22,057 bases of DNA from an uncultured Clostridia bacterium (GCA_947629895.1 CANRFP010000014.1:1-22057); one strand, 5' to 3'. Positions 5,499 through 13,550 are shown, counted from the stretch's first letter. The notes: generated by a model from the sequence alone, not told the origin. Translations and numbers: made by a program.

Positions 5499-5816
5499 AT
5501 GACAAATCAAGAAATTTCAAACTTAATAGATGAAAAATTTGAAAAAGTGAGACAAGAACTCAAAGCACAACTTTGTCCAAAGTGGGAGTTCTCAGAAGAT
5601 GAGAAAGTTATCTTGCGAAATCTTCAGCAAAGATATAAGTGGATTGCGAGAGATATAGACGGCCGGTTATTTATATTTGTTGATAGGCCAATGAAAGATG
5701 ACTATTACTGGGCATCTGCATCTTTGAAAATAGCTCCTTTAAATACATTTGACAAACTCTTCCAACAAATCACATGGCATGACGAAGAACCTTGCGAGTT
5801 TAGAAAATTTATTTAG
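5499..5816 (+). CDS. Small conserved phage/mobile-element protein
   Basis: This 105-aa protein starts at ATG 5499, chosen because CGGAGG lies 7 nt upstream. It has an N-terminal helix (NQEISNLIDEKFEKVRQEL) followed by a small alpha/beta domain with the motif YKWIARDIDGRLFIFVDRP and a C-terminal WHDEEPCEF. This ARD-x-DG ... W-x-D-x-EP pattern is familiar from many uncharacterised early proteins of Bacillota phages and integrative elements; the function is not known to me. It is the first gene of the main rightward operon. Confidence 0.75.
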   Translation: MTNQEISNLIDEKFEKVRQELKAQLCPKWEFSEDEKVILRNLQQRYKWIARDIDGRLFIFVDRPMKDDYYWASASLKIAPLNTFDKLFQQITWHDEEPCEFRKFI

Positions 5817-5827
5817 GAGGAAATAAA

Positions 5828-6109
5828 ATGAAAATCATTAACGAAAAATTTTTCGATCAACTGACAATCAATCCTGGCAACACAGATTTGCCTTACATAG
5901 ACATTTTCAAAGATAAAGTTTGTGATCTTGATAGTTTTAAGATGCATTTAGGCAACTATATTGATTTTTTGAATTATTCTTTCAAAAGATACAAAATTCA
6001 TAGAAAAATAAACCCAATCTTGTCTTTTGACGATTTTATGCGTGAGTTTTGGCTTGAAGGCATATCAACAAAACAAAATATGGAATTTTCCCCTGGTGGT
6101 GCAGAATGA
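5828..6109 (+). CDS. Hypothetical early protein
   Basis: This is a 93-aa protein behind a strong AGGAGG site, 11 bp after the previous gene. It is a soluble, mixed aromatic/charged sequence (FKMHLGNYIDFLNYSFKRYK, FDDFMREFWLEG). No signal peptide, membrane segment or recognisable motif is present. Its stop overlaps the next ATG (ATGA). It is probably an early regulator or replication accessory by position only. Confidence 0.65.
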   Translation: MKIINEKFFDQLTINPGNTDLPYIDIFKDKVCDLDSFKMHLGNYIDFLNYSFKRYKIHRKINPILSFDDFMREFWLEGISTKQNMEFSPGGAE

Positions 6110-6291
6110 GTGTTTCATTCTTGTATCGCGAGGGCTTTTTTATATCCTGGCCAACAAAAAACGCCGGAGATTGCAGAATTTTTGTGAAAAGCAAAAGTGA
6201 AGCAGACAATTTGTATGCCACGTTAAAATCGAAAAATCCGAATGTAGAAAAATACGCGGTAGGTTTTGGAAAAATTAAAAAACTTACTTAA
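6106..6291 (+). CDS. Small hypothetical protein
   Basis: This 61-aa protein is translationally coupled to the preceding gene by a 4-nt ATGA overlap. Its sequence reads as a small alpha/beta fold (FLYREGFFISWPT, CRIFVKSKSEADNLYATLKSKNPNVEKYAVGFGKI). I do not recognise it. It ends just before the ribosome site of the initiator-like gene 6303-6908. Confidence 0.6.
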   Translation: MSVSFLYREGFFISWPTKNAGDCRIFVKSKSEADNLYATLKSKNPNVEKYAVGFGKIKKLT

Positions 6292-6302
6292 AAGGAGATC
6301 AG

Positions 6303-6908
6303 ATGAGAGAAGAGAATATTGCATATTTTGCAAATTTGCCATATCCGGTGCGCGCTTCTACCAACATTTCAAGCGATGAAAAACTTTTGTATGCCGAAGT
6401 TATTGCGCGATTAACGCCCGCCGGCTGCTGCAAAACAACAAATGAAACCTTCGCACAGTTCTTTGGAACTGACGAAAGAACTATCTCTCGCAGAGTGAAA
6501 AACCTGGCAACTTGGGGATATGTGAGAATTACTCAGGATCACAAGCGCCACATTCGAAAATTGTGGCCTCTAGAGATTCAAATCCCGGACATTTCAGAAG
6601 AACCTGAAAAATGGTCAGAAAAGCAAAAAATGTTTGCAAAGGCATTTCCTGAAAGGCAAATTGACATGGCGGACATCCCGGATAGTGTGGATATGGAACT
6701 TTTGATAAAGAAAATCAAGGAATCAAAGTTTCTGTCAAAAGCAAAAAATATGAGCCTGCGATCATGTGTGTTGAAATATAAAGCGATTGTGGCTGACGGC
6801 TATAATCAATTCAGTGAAGAAAAGAAAAAGAAATTCAGCACAGAAAGAAGTTATACCGCAGAAGAAACAAATGCATTATTTCAAAATGTAGACGACATCG
6901 AAATTTAA
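6303..6908 (+). CDS. Winged-helix replication-initiator-like protein
   Basis: This is a 201-aa protein. Residues about 10-95 form a helix-turn-helix/winged-helix of the type found in replisome-organiser and DnaD-like phage proteins: SSDEKLLYAEVIARL, then TNETFAQFFGTDERTISRRVKNLATWGYVRI, with a beta wing ending near LWPLEIQ. The remainder is helical and charged. Such proteins recognise the element's origin and recruit the helicase through a loader; a DnaC-like loader is encoded at 16062-16886. It could instead be only a transcription regulator. AAAGGAG lies before the ATG. Confidence 0.7.
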   Translation: MREENIAYFANLPYPVRASTNISSDEKLLYAEVIARLTPAGCCKTTNETFAQFFGTDERTISRRVKNLATWGYVRITQDHKRHIRKLWPLEIQIPDISEEPEKWSEKQKMFAKAFPERQIDMADIPDSVDMELLIKKIKESKFLSKAKNMSLRSCVLKYKAIVADGYNQFSEEKKKKFSTERSYTAEETNALFQNVDDIEI

Positions 6909-6921
6909 AAGGAGAAAAACA

Positions 6922-8115
6922 GTGCAAGAACACAAACTTAGCGGATGGTGGAAAGCTTTAATAGCAATCTTAATAATTGTTGGTCTGCCGTTGAATGGCT
7001 GGCTGTGTTATTACGAGCTTGTTTTGAAAGAAGCAACCGTTGTAATAGACACTTCGTTTGTGGACACTGCCGGCTATCGTGACGAAGAAACATATTTCAT
7101 GGAAGTAAATTATTATTCCAACGAAAAGAAAAACGGCGTTGAGTGTATGGAGTTTAAATTTAATTATTACATAGACACCTCAATCCCGGACAAAGGTGAA
7201 AATGGATCTTATGACAATAAGTATATGTTTTCAACAGGAGTGCAGCTTATAGACGGAGAAAATTATTATCGCACTTACAACACTACAAATGGCATTTCTC
7301 AAACAGTCACACATTTTGCTTTAAACAACGCAACTTTTTATGCAAGTCCTGATGGCTTAGATCAGGGATATAAAGTTTCAGATGCCACACTTGGAAACAG
7401 TTGGATTTTTGATATTGGCGGAAAGCTTTGTTTAATTGAAAACAAAGGGCTTGTAAAAACAGATAGTTTCTGGTGGTGGAATTATTACGCAGACTATGAC
7501 ATTCAGTTTATGATTGCATCATCAGTTATGTCTATTCAATCATTGAAGAACGGAACAACAATAACAGCGTTTAATTTTAGTGATTATCTTAAAGTCACAA
7601 AAGTTTACGATGAAGAAAGCGGACAATTTAGAGAAGATCTTGTAGATGAAAATATCACAAAATATTTCACATTCATGAATGTTAAAGTAAACAAAACCGA
7701 CAACGGCATGATTGAAGCCAAAAATTCAGTTTTTAATTCTTACAAAGGTGACACAGAATGGTCTTTTCATGGTATTGGCGACAGAAATGCTTATTGGAGA
7801 GATGAAACAATTTACGATATTGATTCAGATGATTTCAAATTCATTTCTGTTGACAATGGTTACAGTATTGAACTTAAAGACTCTTGTATCGAATATCTTT
7901 CTGAATTTTCTGATGTTGTTTTGAACGTTGAAATCAATCTTGACGATTTTAGTTCCATTCTTAACATTATTGGTTTTACAAAAAAACCTTTCAAAAACTT
8001 AAATGTTAATTCAATTAAGATTACATCATCCACACAAAAAGATTTCACTGTTTATGGTTTTGACGATATGGACATTCACACTGAAAATGTCAATATTGTC
8101 CATGGAGGTGTGTAA
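6922..8115 (+). CDS. Membrane-anchored extracytoplasmic protein 1
   Basis: This 397-aa protein starts with GTG after AAAGGAG. It has a short basic N-terminus, one membrane helix (about residues 12-31, ALIAILIIVGLPLNGWLCYY) and a roughly 360-residue beta-rich, Asn/Asp/Tyr-rich ectodomain without a cell-wall-anchor motif. The topology suggests an N-in signal anchor with the bulk outside. I do not recognise the fold. It opens a block of three consecutive membrane-anchored proteins, and the next ATG overlaps its stop. As no capsid gene is found in the element, surface or virion-envelope function is a possible role, by context only. Confidence 0.75.
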   Translation: MQEHKLSGWWKALIAILIIVGLPLNGWLCYYELVLKEATVVIDTSFVDTAGYRDEETYFMEVNYYSNEKKNGVECMEFKFNYYIDTSIPDKGENGSYDNKYMFSTGVQLIDGENYYRTYNTTNGISQTVTHFALNNATFYASPDGLDQGYKVSDATLGNSWIFDIGGKLCLIENKGLVKTDSFWWWNYYADYDIQFMIASSVMSIQSLKNGTTITAFNFSDYLKVTKVYDEESGQFREDLVDENITKYFTFMNVKVNKTDNGMIEAKNSVFNSYKGDTEWSFHGIGDRNAYWRDETIYDIDSDDFKFISVDNGYSIELKDSCIEYLSEFSDVVLNVEINLDDFSSILNIIGFTKKPFKNLNVNSIKITSSTQKDFTVYGFDDMDIHTENVNIVHGGV

Positions 8116-8717
8116 TGCTTGAGATGATTTTAATTGTCGTTGCAATTTTAGCAATAGTGTTGGTTCTTGTTGCTTCGATTAAATATAAAAGTTACAAAGT
8201 TCTTGGAATGATTGTATTGATTGCATGGTGTGGACTTTCAATTTTTAGCGGATTTACTTGTTTCAAATATTATAATTCTCACTCAGATCTTTTCGGAACG
8301 CCAGCTATCCATAATCCTTATGAAAACTTTAATTATTACGAATATGATCTTTCCGGAATTTCTTGGTATTTTACTGAAAATGATCCAACACTTAGATATG
8401 AAGTAGAGTATAAAACCTCAATCAAGTTCGATGGAAACAAAAATAAATATCATTTACTTGTTAATGATGCCCCGTGCACAAGAACCGAATCTTCAAATGG
8501 CAAACTTAAAGGTTTTTTGAAAAAACAGTTTAAAGATATCGATGGTGAAGTTAATAAGGAAATAAATTTTGAAATTACTTTTGAATTTTACACTTCTTCA
8601 ATCGATTTAACAATCAAAACAGATGCTACGCTCGATGATATAGGTTATGTTAATGAATTTGTCGACACATATGGTTTTAATTTAAGAATTATCAATGCCG
8701 TATACGGCGAGATTTAA
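8115..8717 (+). CDS. Membrane protein 2 with ectodomain shared with protein 3
   Basis: This 200-aa protein has two membrane helices (about 4-21 and 29-49) and then a roughly 145-residue soluble domain. The segment INFEITFEFYTSS followed by D-x-x-x-DDIGYVNEFVDTYGFNLRI resembles FDFKLTYKFKSS followed by EDLDHLRDLGFNYTF in the 649-aa protein encoded next, suggesting a common domain. It is coupled by overlap to the preceding gene and followed by AAAGGAGG of the next. The function is unknown; it probably interacts with proteins 1 and 3 at the membrane. Confidence 0.7.
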   Translation: MLEMILIVVAILAIVLVLVASIKYKSYKVLGMIVLIAWCGLSIFSGFTCFKYYNSHSDLFGTPAIHNPYENFNYYEYDLSGISWYFTENDPTLRYEVEYKTSIKFDGNKNKYHLLVNDAPCTRTESSNGKLKGFLKKQFKDIDGEVNKEINFEITFEFYTSSIDLTIKTDATLDDIGYVNEFVDTYGFNLRIINAVYGEI

Positions 8718-8728
8718 AAGGAGGAAAC

Positions 8729-10678
8729 ATGGATTGGAAAAAGGCTTTTAAAATCACAGGTGCTATAATTTTGATTTTAGCTTTCGTGTTTGCCGCAATA
8801 TGGACCGCCTTTAACTGGAAAACAATCTTTTCAGGTTCAAAAATTTACACATCACAGCAAAGAGAAGACTATGGCAATCAACGATATAATGATGCGCTAG
8901 AACAAGCCGAAAAATGGCGTGTGCAAGTTCAAGAATTGCAAGCGAAGGTTGTTGTTTATGAAGAGAATCAAGACAATCTTAAATCACAAGTAAACACATT
9001 GAAAAGTGAGAAAGAAACACTTCAAAATGAAAAAACAACTTTACAAGAAGAAGTAAAACAAAAAACTGCCAAGATTACTGAACTTGAACAATCACATTCA
9101 AGCGATCAAGATGAAATAAAGACTTTAAAAGAAGAAAAAAGTAACTTGGAAGCGCAAATTTTGCAAAAAAATACTCAAATTGCAGAAAAAGAACAGAAAA
9201 TCTTGCAACTGCAAGGACAAATCACTGAATTACAAAACAGTGTGACAAGGTTGAATGCTGAATTAGAAGCTTATAAAGACAAAGACCTTGGACTTAATAA
9301 AGTTGAATTTATGAATGGTGATTCAGTTGAAAAAGTTATTTATTACAAACAAGGAGAAACACTTCCATATATTCCAACTGTAGAACAAACAAAAGATGAA
9401 TGGTTTTATGGTTGGACAAAAAATCAAGGCAGTGAAGAAGTCTTTAACCTCACAACTTCCTATACTCCATCCGGAGATGAAACTTTTTATGCTGTAAAAG
9501 GGCCAACTGTTCCTGTTTATTTGGGCTATTCTTATTATGATGAAAAAAGCACTGCTAAAAAATCATTTAGTTGGTATGGAGAAAATTTAAGAATTAGAGA
9601 TATTTTAATTTTTGACGAAGATATTGATTTAGAAGATCCAAATTTTACACTAGAACTAACATCATATTCTAAAAAAACTCCACATATTACTTTGGATACA
9701 AAATTAAAAGATTTTAATGATTGTCATCTTTATAACGATGGATCGTTTGAAGATGGATATAGTGCGGGTATGCACGCATGTAAATTTGATTTTAAACTGA
9801 CCTATAAATTTAAAAGTTCTCTTTCTGGAATTTTTACTCTTGCAGACCAAAACAAACCATACTTTACCGGGGAGGATTTAGATCACCTTCGAGATTTAGG
9901 ATTTAATTATACTTTTTCTCGTCTTTTGGGATTTGACTATCAAATTAAAGAACCTAATCAAGATCATTATTCTGAATTAGCAACATATAGTGGAGAATTT
10001 AAATTTATTTCCAATGAGGGAAAACAAGAGAATGCTTTAATATCTGTTTATGAATGCACGCTTGACAATTCAGAAAAATTACAATTTATGCTTTATCTAA
10101 ATTTTAACGGAATTATAAATTACAAGTTGAATTATGTAGATAATCTTTCAGAAGGACGAATTATTCAATATAAAAATGTTGAATATGAATTAAATGTTAA
10201 AGATTGCAAATGCAAACCTTGCTACAGATCCGGATCTAATGATTATTTCGATTACTTAAAAGAGACCTACGCCTACTCATTTACTGATAATGGTGAATTG
10301 TGGGTAAATAAATCCCTGGATAACAATAGTTTCGATTATATTATAGAAAGGAAAGGACCTCTCTTCGTTGACTCGAAAAAAGTTAATATTTCTGTTGACA
10401 ATCCAACAGATTTAAGTCTAGACATTTTTGCCTTAGAGAAAGAAGAGAATGTTCAAAACTGTTATTTTGCAATTATCTACACCGTAAGATCCGCGGGAAA
10501 AGATTACTCATCGATTCTTCTAGTATATTATGAAAATAGCGAATTTAAAACTAAAACTCTTATCGAAGAAAGCCCGTGTTCTATTACTAGACAGGGAACA
10601 ATCATAACAATCAATTCAGATAACGAAACTAAAAACTACACATTAAACGAGGATACATTCTCGCTTGATGCAGTTTAA
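8729..10678 (+). CDS. Membrane-anchored stalk protein with coiled coil and InlB-type repeat
   Basis: This is a 649-aa protein. It has an N-terminal membrane helix (about 9-29), a long coiled coil (about 56-186, with heptads such as KTAKITELEQ and LQGQITELQNSV) and one InlB/Listeria-Bacteroides-type small beta repeat (about 190-258: VEFMNGDSV ... YYKQGETLPYIPTVE ... WFYGWT ... FYAVKG). About 390 residues of beta-rich distal domain with a CKCKPC motif follow. The layout of anchor, stalk and distal head resembles adhesins or viral spikes. There is no LPxTG or lipobox. The stalk is similar to that of the protein encoded at 11213-13288. The likely role is contact with other cells or receptor binding, inferred from architecture only. 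Confidence 0.75.
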   Translation: MDWKKAFKITGAIILILAFVFAAIWTAFNWKTIFSGSKIYTSQQREDYGNQRYNDALEQAEKWRVQVQELQAKVVVYEENQDNLKSQVNTLKSEKETLQNEKTTLQEEVKQKTAKITELEQSHSSDQDEIKTLKEEKSNLEAQILQKNTQIAEKEQKILQLQGQITELQNSVTRLNAELEAYKDKDLGLNKVEFMNGDSVEKVIYYKQGETLPYIPTVEQTKDEWFYGWTKNQGSEEVFNLTTSYTPSGDETFYAVKGPTVPVYLGYSYYDEKSTAKKSFSWYGENLRIRDILIFDEDIDLEDPNFTLELTSYSKKTPHITLDTKLKDFNDCHLYNDGSFEDGYSAGMHACKFDFKLTYKFKSSLSGIFTLADQNKPYFTGEDLDHLRDLGFNYTFSRLLGFDYQIKEPNQDHYSELATYSGEFKFISNEGKQENALISVYECTLDNSEKLQFMLYLNFNGIINYKLNYVDNLSEGRIIQYKNVEYELNVKDCKCKPCYRSGSNDYFDYLKETYAYSFTDNGELWVNKSLDNNSFDYIIERKGPLFVDSKKVNISVDNPTDLSLDIFALEKEENVQNCYFAIIYTVRSAGKDYSSILLVYYENSEFKTKTLIEESPCSITRQGTIITINSDNETKNYTLNEDTFSLDAV

Positions 10679-10691
10679 ATAAATTTACAAC

Positions 10692-10707
10692 GGCGCTTTT
10701 AAGCGCC
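10692..10707 (+). other. Hairpin 0 of the structured segment
   Basis: GGCGCTT (10692-10698) pairs with AAGCGCC (10701-10707). It begins 13 nt after the stop of the preceding gene and lacks a T tract, so it is not a simple terminator. Four further helices follow in tandem. Confidence 0.65.
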
Positions 10708-10711
10708 ATAT

Positions 10712-10785
10712 GGGAATGTAGCACAATCAGTAGTGCGAAAACTTGGCCAGTTAATATATGAGTGCAAGGCTCATCATTCCCTCCA
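10712..10785 (+). tRNA. Divergent tRNA-like structure with encoded CCA
   Basis: This 74-nt segment folds as a cloverleaf with tRNA geometry. It has a perfect 7-bp acceptor (GGGAATG 10712-10718 with CATTCCC 10775-10781), two linker bases T-A (U8, A9), a 4-bp D-stem GCAC/GTGC with an 8-nt loop, a purine at position 26, a weak anticodon arm whose 7-nt loop TTGGCCA would give anticodon GGC (only three pairs, AAC/GTT), a 3-nt variable region and a perfect 5-bp T-stem ATGAG/CTCAT with a 7-nt loop TGCAAGG abutting the acceptor. T and CCA follow. A14, A21, T33, G53-C61, C56 and A58 are kept, but G18-G19 and T55 are not. It may be a non-translational or decayed tRNA, or a tRNA mimic; charging identity is unknown. 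Confidence 0.55.
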
Positions 10786-10846
10786 AAGCAGAGAGAAACA
10801 TTTACTCCTCCAAAAATTAAAAATGTTCTGGGCTCTCTGCTTACCA
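10786..10846 (+). ncRNA. NCCA-ended helix 2 (tRNA-acceptor-like)
   Basis: It starts directly after the CCA of the tRNA-like unit. AAGCAGAGAG (10786-10795) pairs perfectly with CTCTCTGCTT (10833-10842), immediately followed by ACCA (10843-10846). An inner 7-bp helix AACATTT/AAATGTT (10797-10803 with 10821-10827) closes a 17-nt loop that contains CTCCTCC, complementary to a Shine-Dalgarno sequence. A continuous helix ending in NCCA resembles an acceptor minihelix. Confidence 0.5.
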
Positions 10847-10895
10847 AAGGCAAGAAGTTTTAAATCCTAAACCAAATTTCCTTCTTGCCTTACCA
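10847..10895 (+). ncRNA. NCCA-ended helix 3 (tRNA-acceptor-like)
   Basis: It follows unit 2 with no spacer. AAGGCAAGAAG (10847-10857) pairs perfectly over 11 bp with CTTCTTGCCTT (10881-10891), followed by ACCA (10892-10895). The 23-nt loop is AT-rich with only weak internal pairing. It repeats the plan of unit 2 (5' AAG, long helix, 3' CTT, ACCA) with a different stem sequence. Confidence 0.5.
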
Positions 10896-10910
10896 CTTGC
10901 AAACTGCAAG
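10896..10910 (+). other. Hairpin 4 of the structured segment
   Basis: CTTGCA/TGCAAG (10896-10901 with 10905-10910) has a 3-nt loop and abuts the ACCA of unit 3. It is followed by an AT-rich stretch and the ribosome site AAAAGGAG of the gene at 10940. Confidence 0.6.
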
Positions 10911-10939
10911 AAAAATTTTATTTAAAAGGAGATAAATCT

Positions 10940-11149
10940 ATGGCAAAAGAACACAAAAAAACAATTTCTTTTTTGAAGGTCCTGTTAAGCATTGCAATAA
11001 TTTTAATTGTTGCCGCAGGAATTTTCTGTTTAACAGTCTTCATTGTTTCAACAATGAATAATGTAACTTTTGTTGAACAGTTGAAGATATGGTTTAACAT
11101 AGTGCCAAAAGAAACTGTTTCTTCAGCAATGCAAAGATTTCTAAAATAA
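10940..11149 (+). CDS. Small single-TM protein (coat/membrane protein candidate)
   Basis: This 69-aa protein starts behind AAAAGGAG. It has a basic N-terminus (AKEHKK), one long membrane helix (about 11-37, FLKVLLSIAIILIVAAGIFC and beyond) and a short soluble tail with alternating hydrophobic and charged residues. Size and layout fit a small virion membrane or filamentous-type coat protein, but equally a small membrane accessory; no family is recognised. It lies between the tRNA-like array and the kelch-repeat stalk protein, and a terminator-like hairpin follows, so it may be expressed more strongly than the gene behind it. Confidence 0.7.
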   Translation: MAKEHKKTISFLKVLLSIAIILIVAAGIFCLTVFIVSTMNNVTFVEQLKIWFNIVPKETVSSAMQRFLK

Positions 11150-11161
11150 CTTTATTGATTC

Positions 11162-11199
11162 AAAAGAGTTGTCAATATATTTTTTGATAACTCTTTTTA
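11162..11199 (+). terminator. Terminator or attenuator before the kelch-repeat gene
   Basis: AAAAGAGTT (11162-11170) pairs with AACTCTTTT (11189-11197); after one mismatch TCAA/TTGA extends the stem. It is followed by a short T run and, 5 nt later, the ribosome site AAGGAG for ATG 11213. It may be a partial terminator setting the ratio of the two genes. Confidence 0.55.
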
Positions 11200-11212
11200 C
11201 AAGGAGAAAATT

Positions 11213-13288
11213 ATGTTTAAAAAGCTTTTAATCTGTTGTTGTGCTTTTTTACTTGCGCTTGGTGGTGTTGCTGGCGGAATGTATTTGTCAAATTATATAA
11301 ATGACAAAAACTATTCTGCTGAGTTAAACAATCAAAAAGCAGATCTCTCTTCTGTTGCTGAGAGTCTATCTAGCGTCCAAAAACAATTGGAGTCTCAAAA
11401 AGCAGAATGTGAAAATTTGAAAACACAAAAAGAAACTTTGGAGAGTGAAAAAGACAAACTTACTAAAGAAAATGCTGCACAAAAACAAGAATTGCAAGAA
11501 AAAACAGCCAAAATAACAGAGTTGGAACAAAATAAAGAACAAAATGAGTCTGAAATTTCTAGATTGCAAGGCGAAGTTTCAAGTTTGCAGCAGCAAATTA
11601 AAGAAAAAGAAACTAGAATTGGCGAGTTGGAATCTCAGGTTAAACAATTACAAAACTCAATCACTCAAAAAGATGGAGAAATTTCAAACTTAACATCTCA
11701 ATACAATACTTTGCAAGGACAATTTACTCAACTTCAAGAAAATTATTCAAAACTTCAGGGCGAAGTTGCAGATAAAGACAATCTTATGAAACAACTTAAT
11801 TCACAAATAAGTGAATTGCAAGAACAAGTTGATCAATTAAAATCTCAACTCGCCGAACTTAGTGTTTTGAATACTGCTAGTGTAAAGAATATTGGCATTT
11901 CTAACCCTCCTTTTTATAGTTCTGATGTCTGGAAGTATAACAATAATATATATCTTACATTTAATAATAAAACTTTTGTATTGAATGATAACACTTGGGA
12001 CTCTTCAATTGATCAGTCTATTTACAAAAGTGATCCAAACAATATTTGGACAGATGGACAGAATATTTATTTTTCAAGTGGTTTTTCTCAATATGTTCTG
12101 AATGATAACAAATGGGAGAAAAAAACTTGGCAAGGTAAATTGCCTGAAATGGGTTTATGTATTTGGACAGATGGTTCAAAAGTTTATTATTCAAATGCTT
12201 CTCAGCAATATGTATTGAATGGAGACACTTGGACGGAAAAAACTTGGCAAGGCTATACAAATATTGAGGCTAGAAATATTTGGACAGATGGAAATAATAT
12301 ATATTATTCGAATAGAACTACATATGTATTAAATGGAGACACCTGGGAAAGAAAGACTTGGAACGGTTTATCAAGTTTGGATGGTGAAAACATTTGGTCT
12401 TTTAATAATAAAATTTATTATTCGAAAGATTCTCAACACTATGAATTAAATGGAGACACTTGGAAAACTAAAACCTGGAATGGTTTGACTAACTTTAGTG
12501 GCCATTATATTTGGTGCGACGAAAATAATGCTTTTTATTCTAAAACATCTGAACAATATGTATTGAATGGAGACACTTGGGAAGTAAAAGAGTGGATCTT
12601 AGATTCTTTTTCAAATTTTGATACTTCTAAAGTTTGGACTGATGGTGATAAGGTTTATTATTCAGATTTGACTCAAAATTATATTTTAGATAATAATGTT
12701 TGGAAAAATAAAACTTGGAATAGCGGGCCAGATTTCTTTGATAGATCTAATGTTTGGACTGATGGAGAAAAAACTTTTTATTCCTCCAGTTCAGATCAAT
12801 TTGAATTAAATGGTGACACTTGGGAAGAAAAAACTTGGAATGGTTTAACATCTTTTAATGCTAGCGATATTTGGACAGATGGCGCAAAAATTTATTATTC
12901 AAATGATTCTCAACAATATGTTCTTAATGAAGATACCTGGGTTATAAAAGAATGGAAAGGTCTTGATTCTTTTACTGGAAGTTCAATTTGGACCGATGGT
13001 AAAAATGTTTATTATTCTAGTGGTTCTCAGCAATATGTATTGAATGGAGACACTTGGACGGAAAAAACTTGGCAAGGCCTTGCAAAGATTGAAACTAGCT
13101 ATATTTGGACAGATGGAATCAATACATATTACTCTTATGGCTCAAATCAATATGTTTTAAGAAATGATTCATGGGTAAAACATTCTTGGAATGGTTTAAC
13201 TAGTTTTTATGCAGGTTATGTATGGACAGACGGCGCAAATTACTATGTATATTCAAATGGACAAAACTATATTCTGTCACATCAATAA
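11213..13288 (+). CDS. Membrane-anchored coiled-coil stalk protein with 11-12 kelch-like repeats
   Basis: This is a 691-aa protein. It has an N-terminal hydrophobic anchor (about 4-26, LLICCCAFLLALGGVAGG), a very long coiled coil (about 35-222) and from about residue 239 to the end eleven full repeats and one partial repeat of 38-41 residues. The repeat core is IWTDG-x-N-x-YYS, then SQQYVLNGDTW, then KTW-x-GL. Alternating W, YY and G at these spacings are kelch-like, so one or two beta-propellers are expected. The stalk shares KTAKITELEQ and related heptads with the protein encoded at 8729-10678. The domain order fits a receptor-binding spike or adhesin. DNA repeats are well conserved in places, which allows repeat-number change. 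No cell-wall anchor is seen. Confidence 0.8.
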   Translation: MFKKLLICCCAFLLALGGVAGGMYLSNYINDKNYSAELNNQKADLSSVAESLSSVQKQLESQKAECENLKTQKETLESEKDKLTKENAAQKQELQEKTAKITELEQNKEQNESEISRLQGEVSSLQQQIKEKETRIGELESQVKQLQNSITQKDGEISNLTSQYNTLQGQFTQLQENYSKLQGEVADKDNLMKQLNSQISELQEQVDQLKSQLAELSVLNTASVKNIGISNPPFYSSDVWKYNNNIYLTFNNKTFVLNDNTWDSSIDQSIYKSDPNNIWTDGQNIYFSSGFSQYVLNDNKWEKKTWQGKLPEMGLCIWTDGSKVYYSNASQQYVLNGDTWTEKTWQGYTNIEARNIWTDGNNIYYSNRTTYVLNGDTWERKTWNGLSSLDGENIWSFNNKIYYSKDSQHYELNGDTWKTKTWNGLTNFSGHYIWCDENNAFYSKTSEQYVLNGDTWEVKEWILDSFSNFDTSKVWTDGDKVYYSDLTQNYILDNNVWKNKTWNSGPDFFDRSNVWTDGEKTFYSSSSDQFELNGDTWEEKTWNGLTSFNASDIWTDGAKIYYSNDSQQYVLNEDTWVIKEWKGLDSFTGSSIWTDGKNVYYSSGSQQYVLNGDTWTEKTWQGLAKIETSYIWTDGINTYYSYGSNQYVLRNDSWVKHSWNGLTSFYAGYVWTDGANYYVYSNGQNYILSHQ

Positions 13289-13337
13289 GTGCTTACAAAG
13301 TGAGTAAATAAACAAAATCAATTAAAAAGGAGAACAA

Positions 13338-13550
13338 ATGACACGTAAAGATTTAGCAGAACAAATTTATCATCACAAAATTAGAACCGGCGCTTGCATT
13401 ACGCCCGTTGGAAGGAAAACGCCTCTTTCAAAACAAGAATTTGTCCATAGATATTTAAACGGTGTTGGTGCAAGCAAAGGTTTTAAAAAAGCCGAGTTAC
13501 AATCTATTTTAAGCCGAATTGAAAAGGTTAAAAGTAAGGAGAAAAAATGA
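13338..13550 (+). CDS. Small basic hypothetical protein
   Basis: This 70-aa protein has an AAAAAGGAG ribosome site. It is Lys/Arg-rich with two short helices (RKDLAEQIYHHKIR and LQSILSRIEKVKSKEKK). It is coupled to the following basic protein by a 4-nt overlap (ATGA). No motif is recognised; association with DNA or with the next protein is only suggested by charge. Confidence 0.65.
   Translation: MTRKDLAEQIYHHKIRTGACITPVGRKTPLSKQEFVHRYLNGVGASKGFKKAELQSILSRIEKVKSKEKK

Noticed and set aside
11213..13288. Repeats as a CRISPR array or DNA-level satellite
   Set aside because: The roughly 120-bp periodicity is fully explained by protein repeats in an intact frame; spacer/repeat structure is absent.
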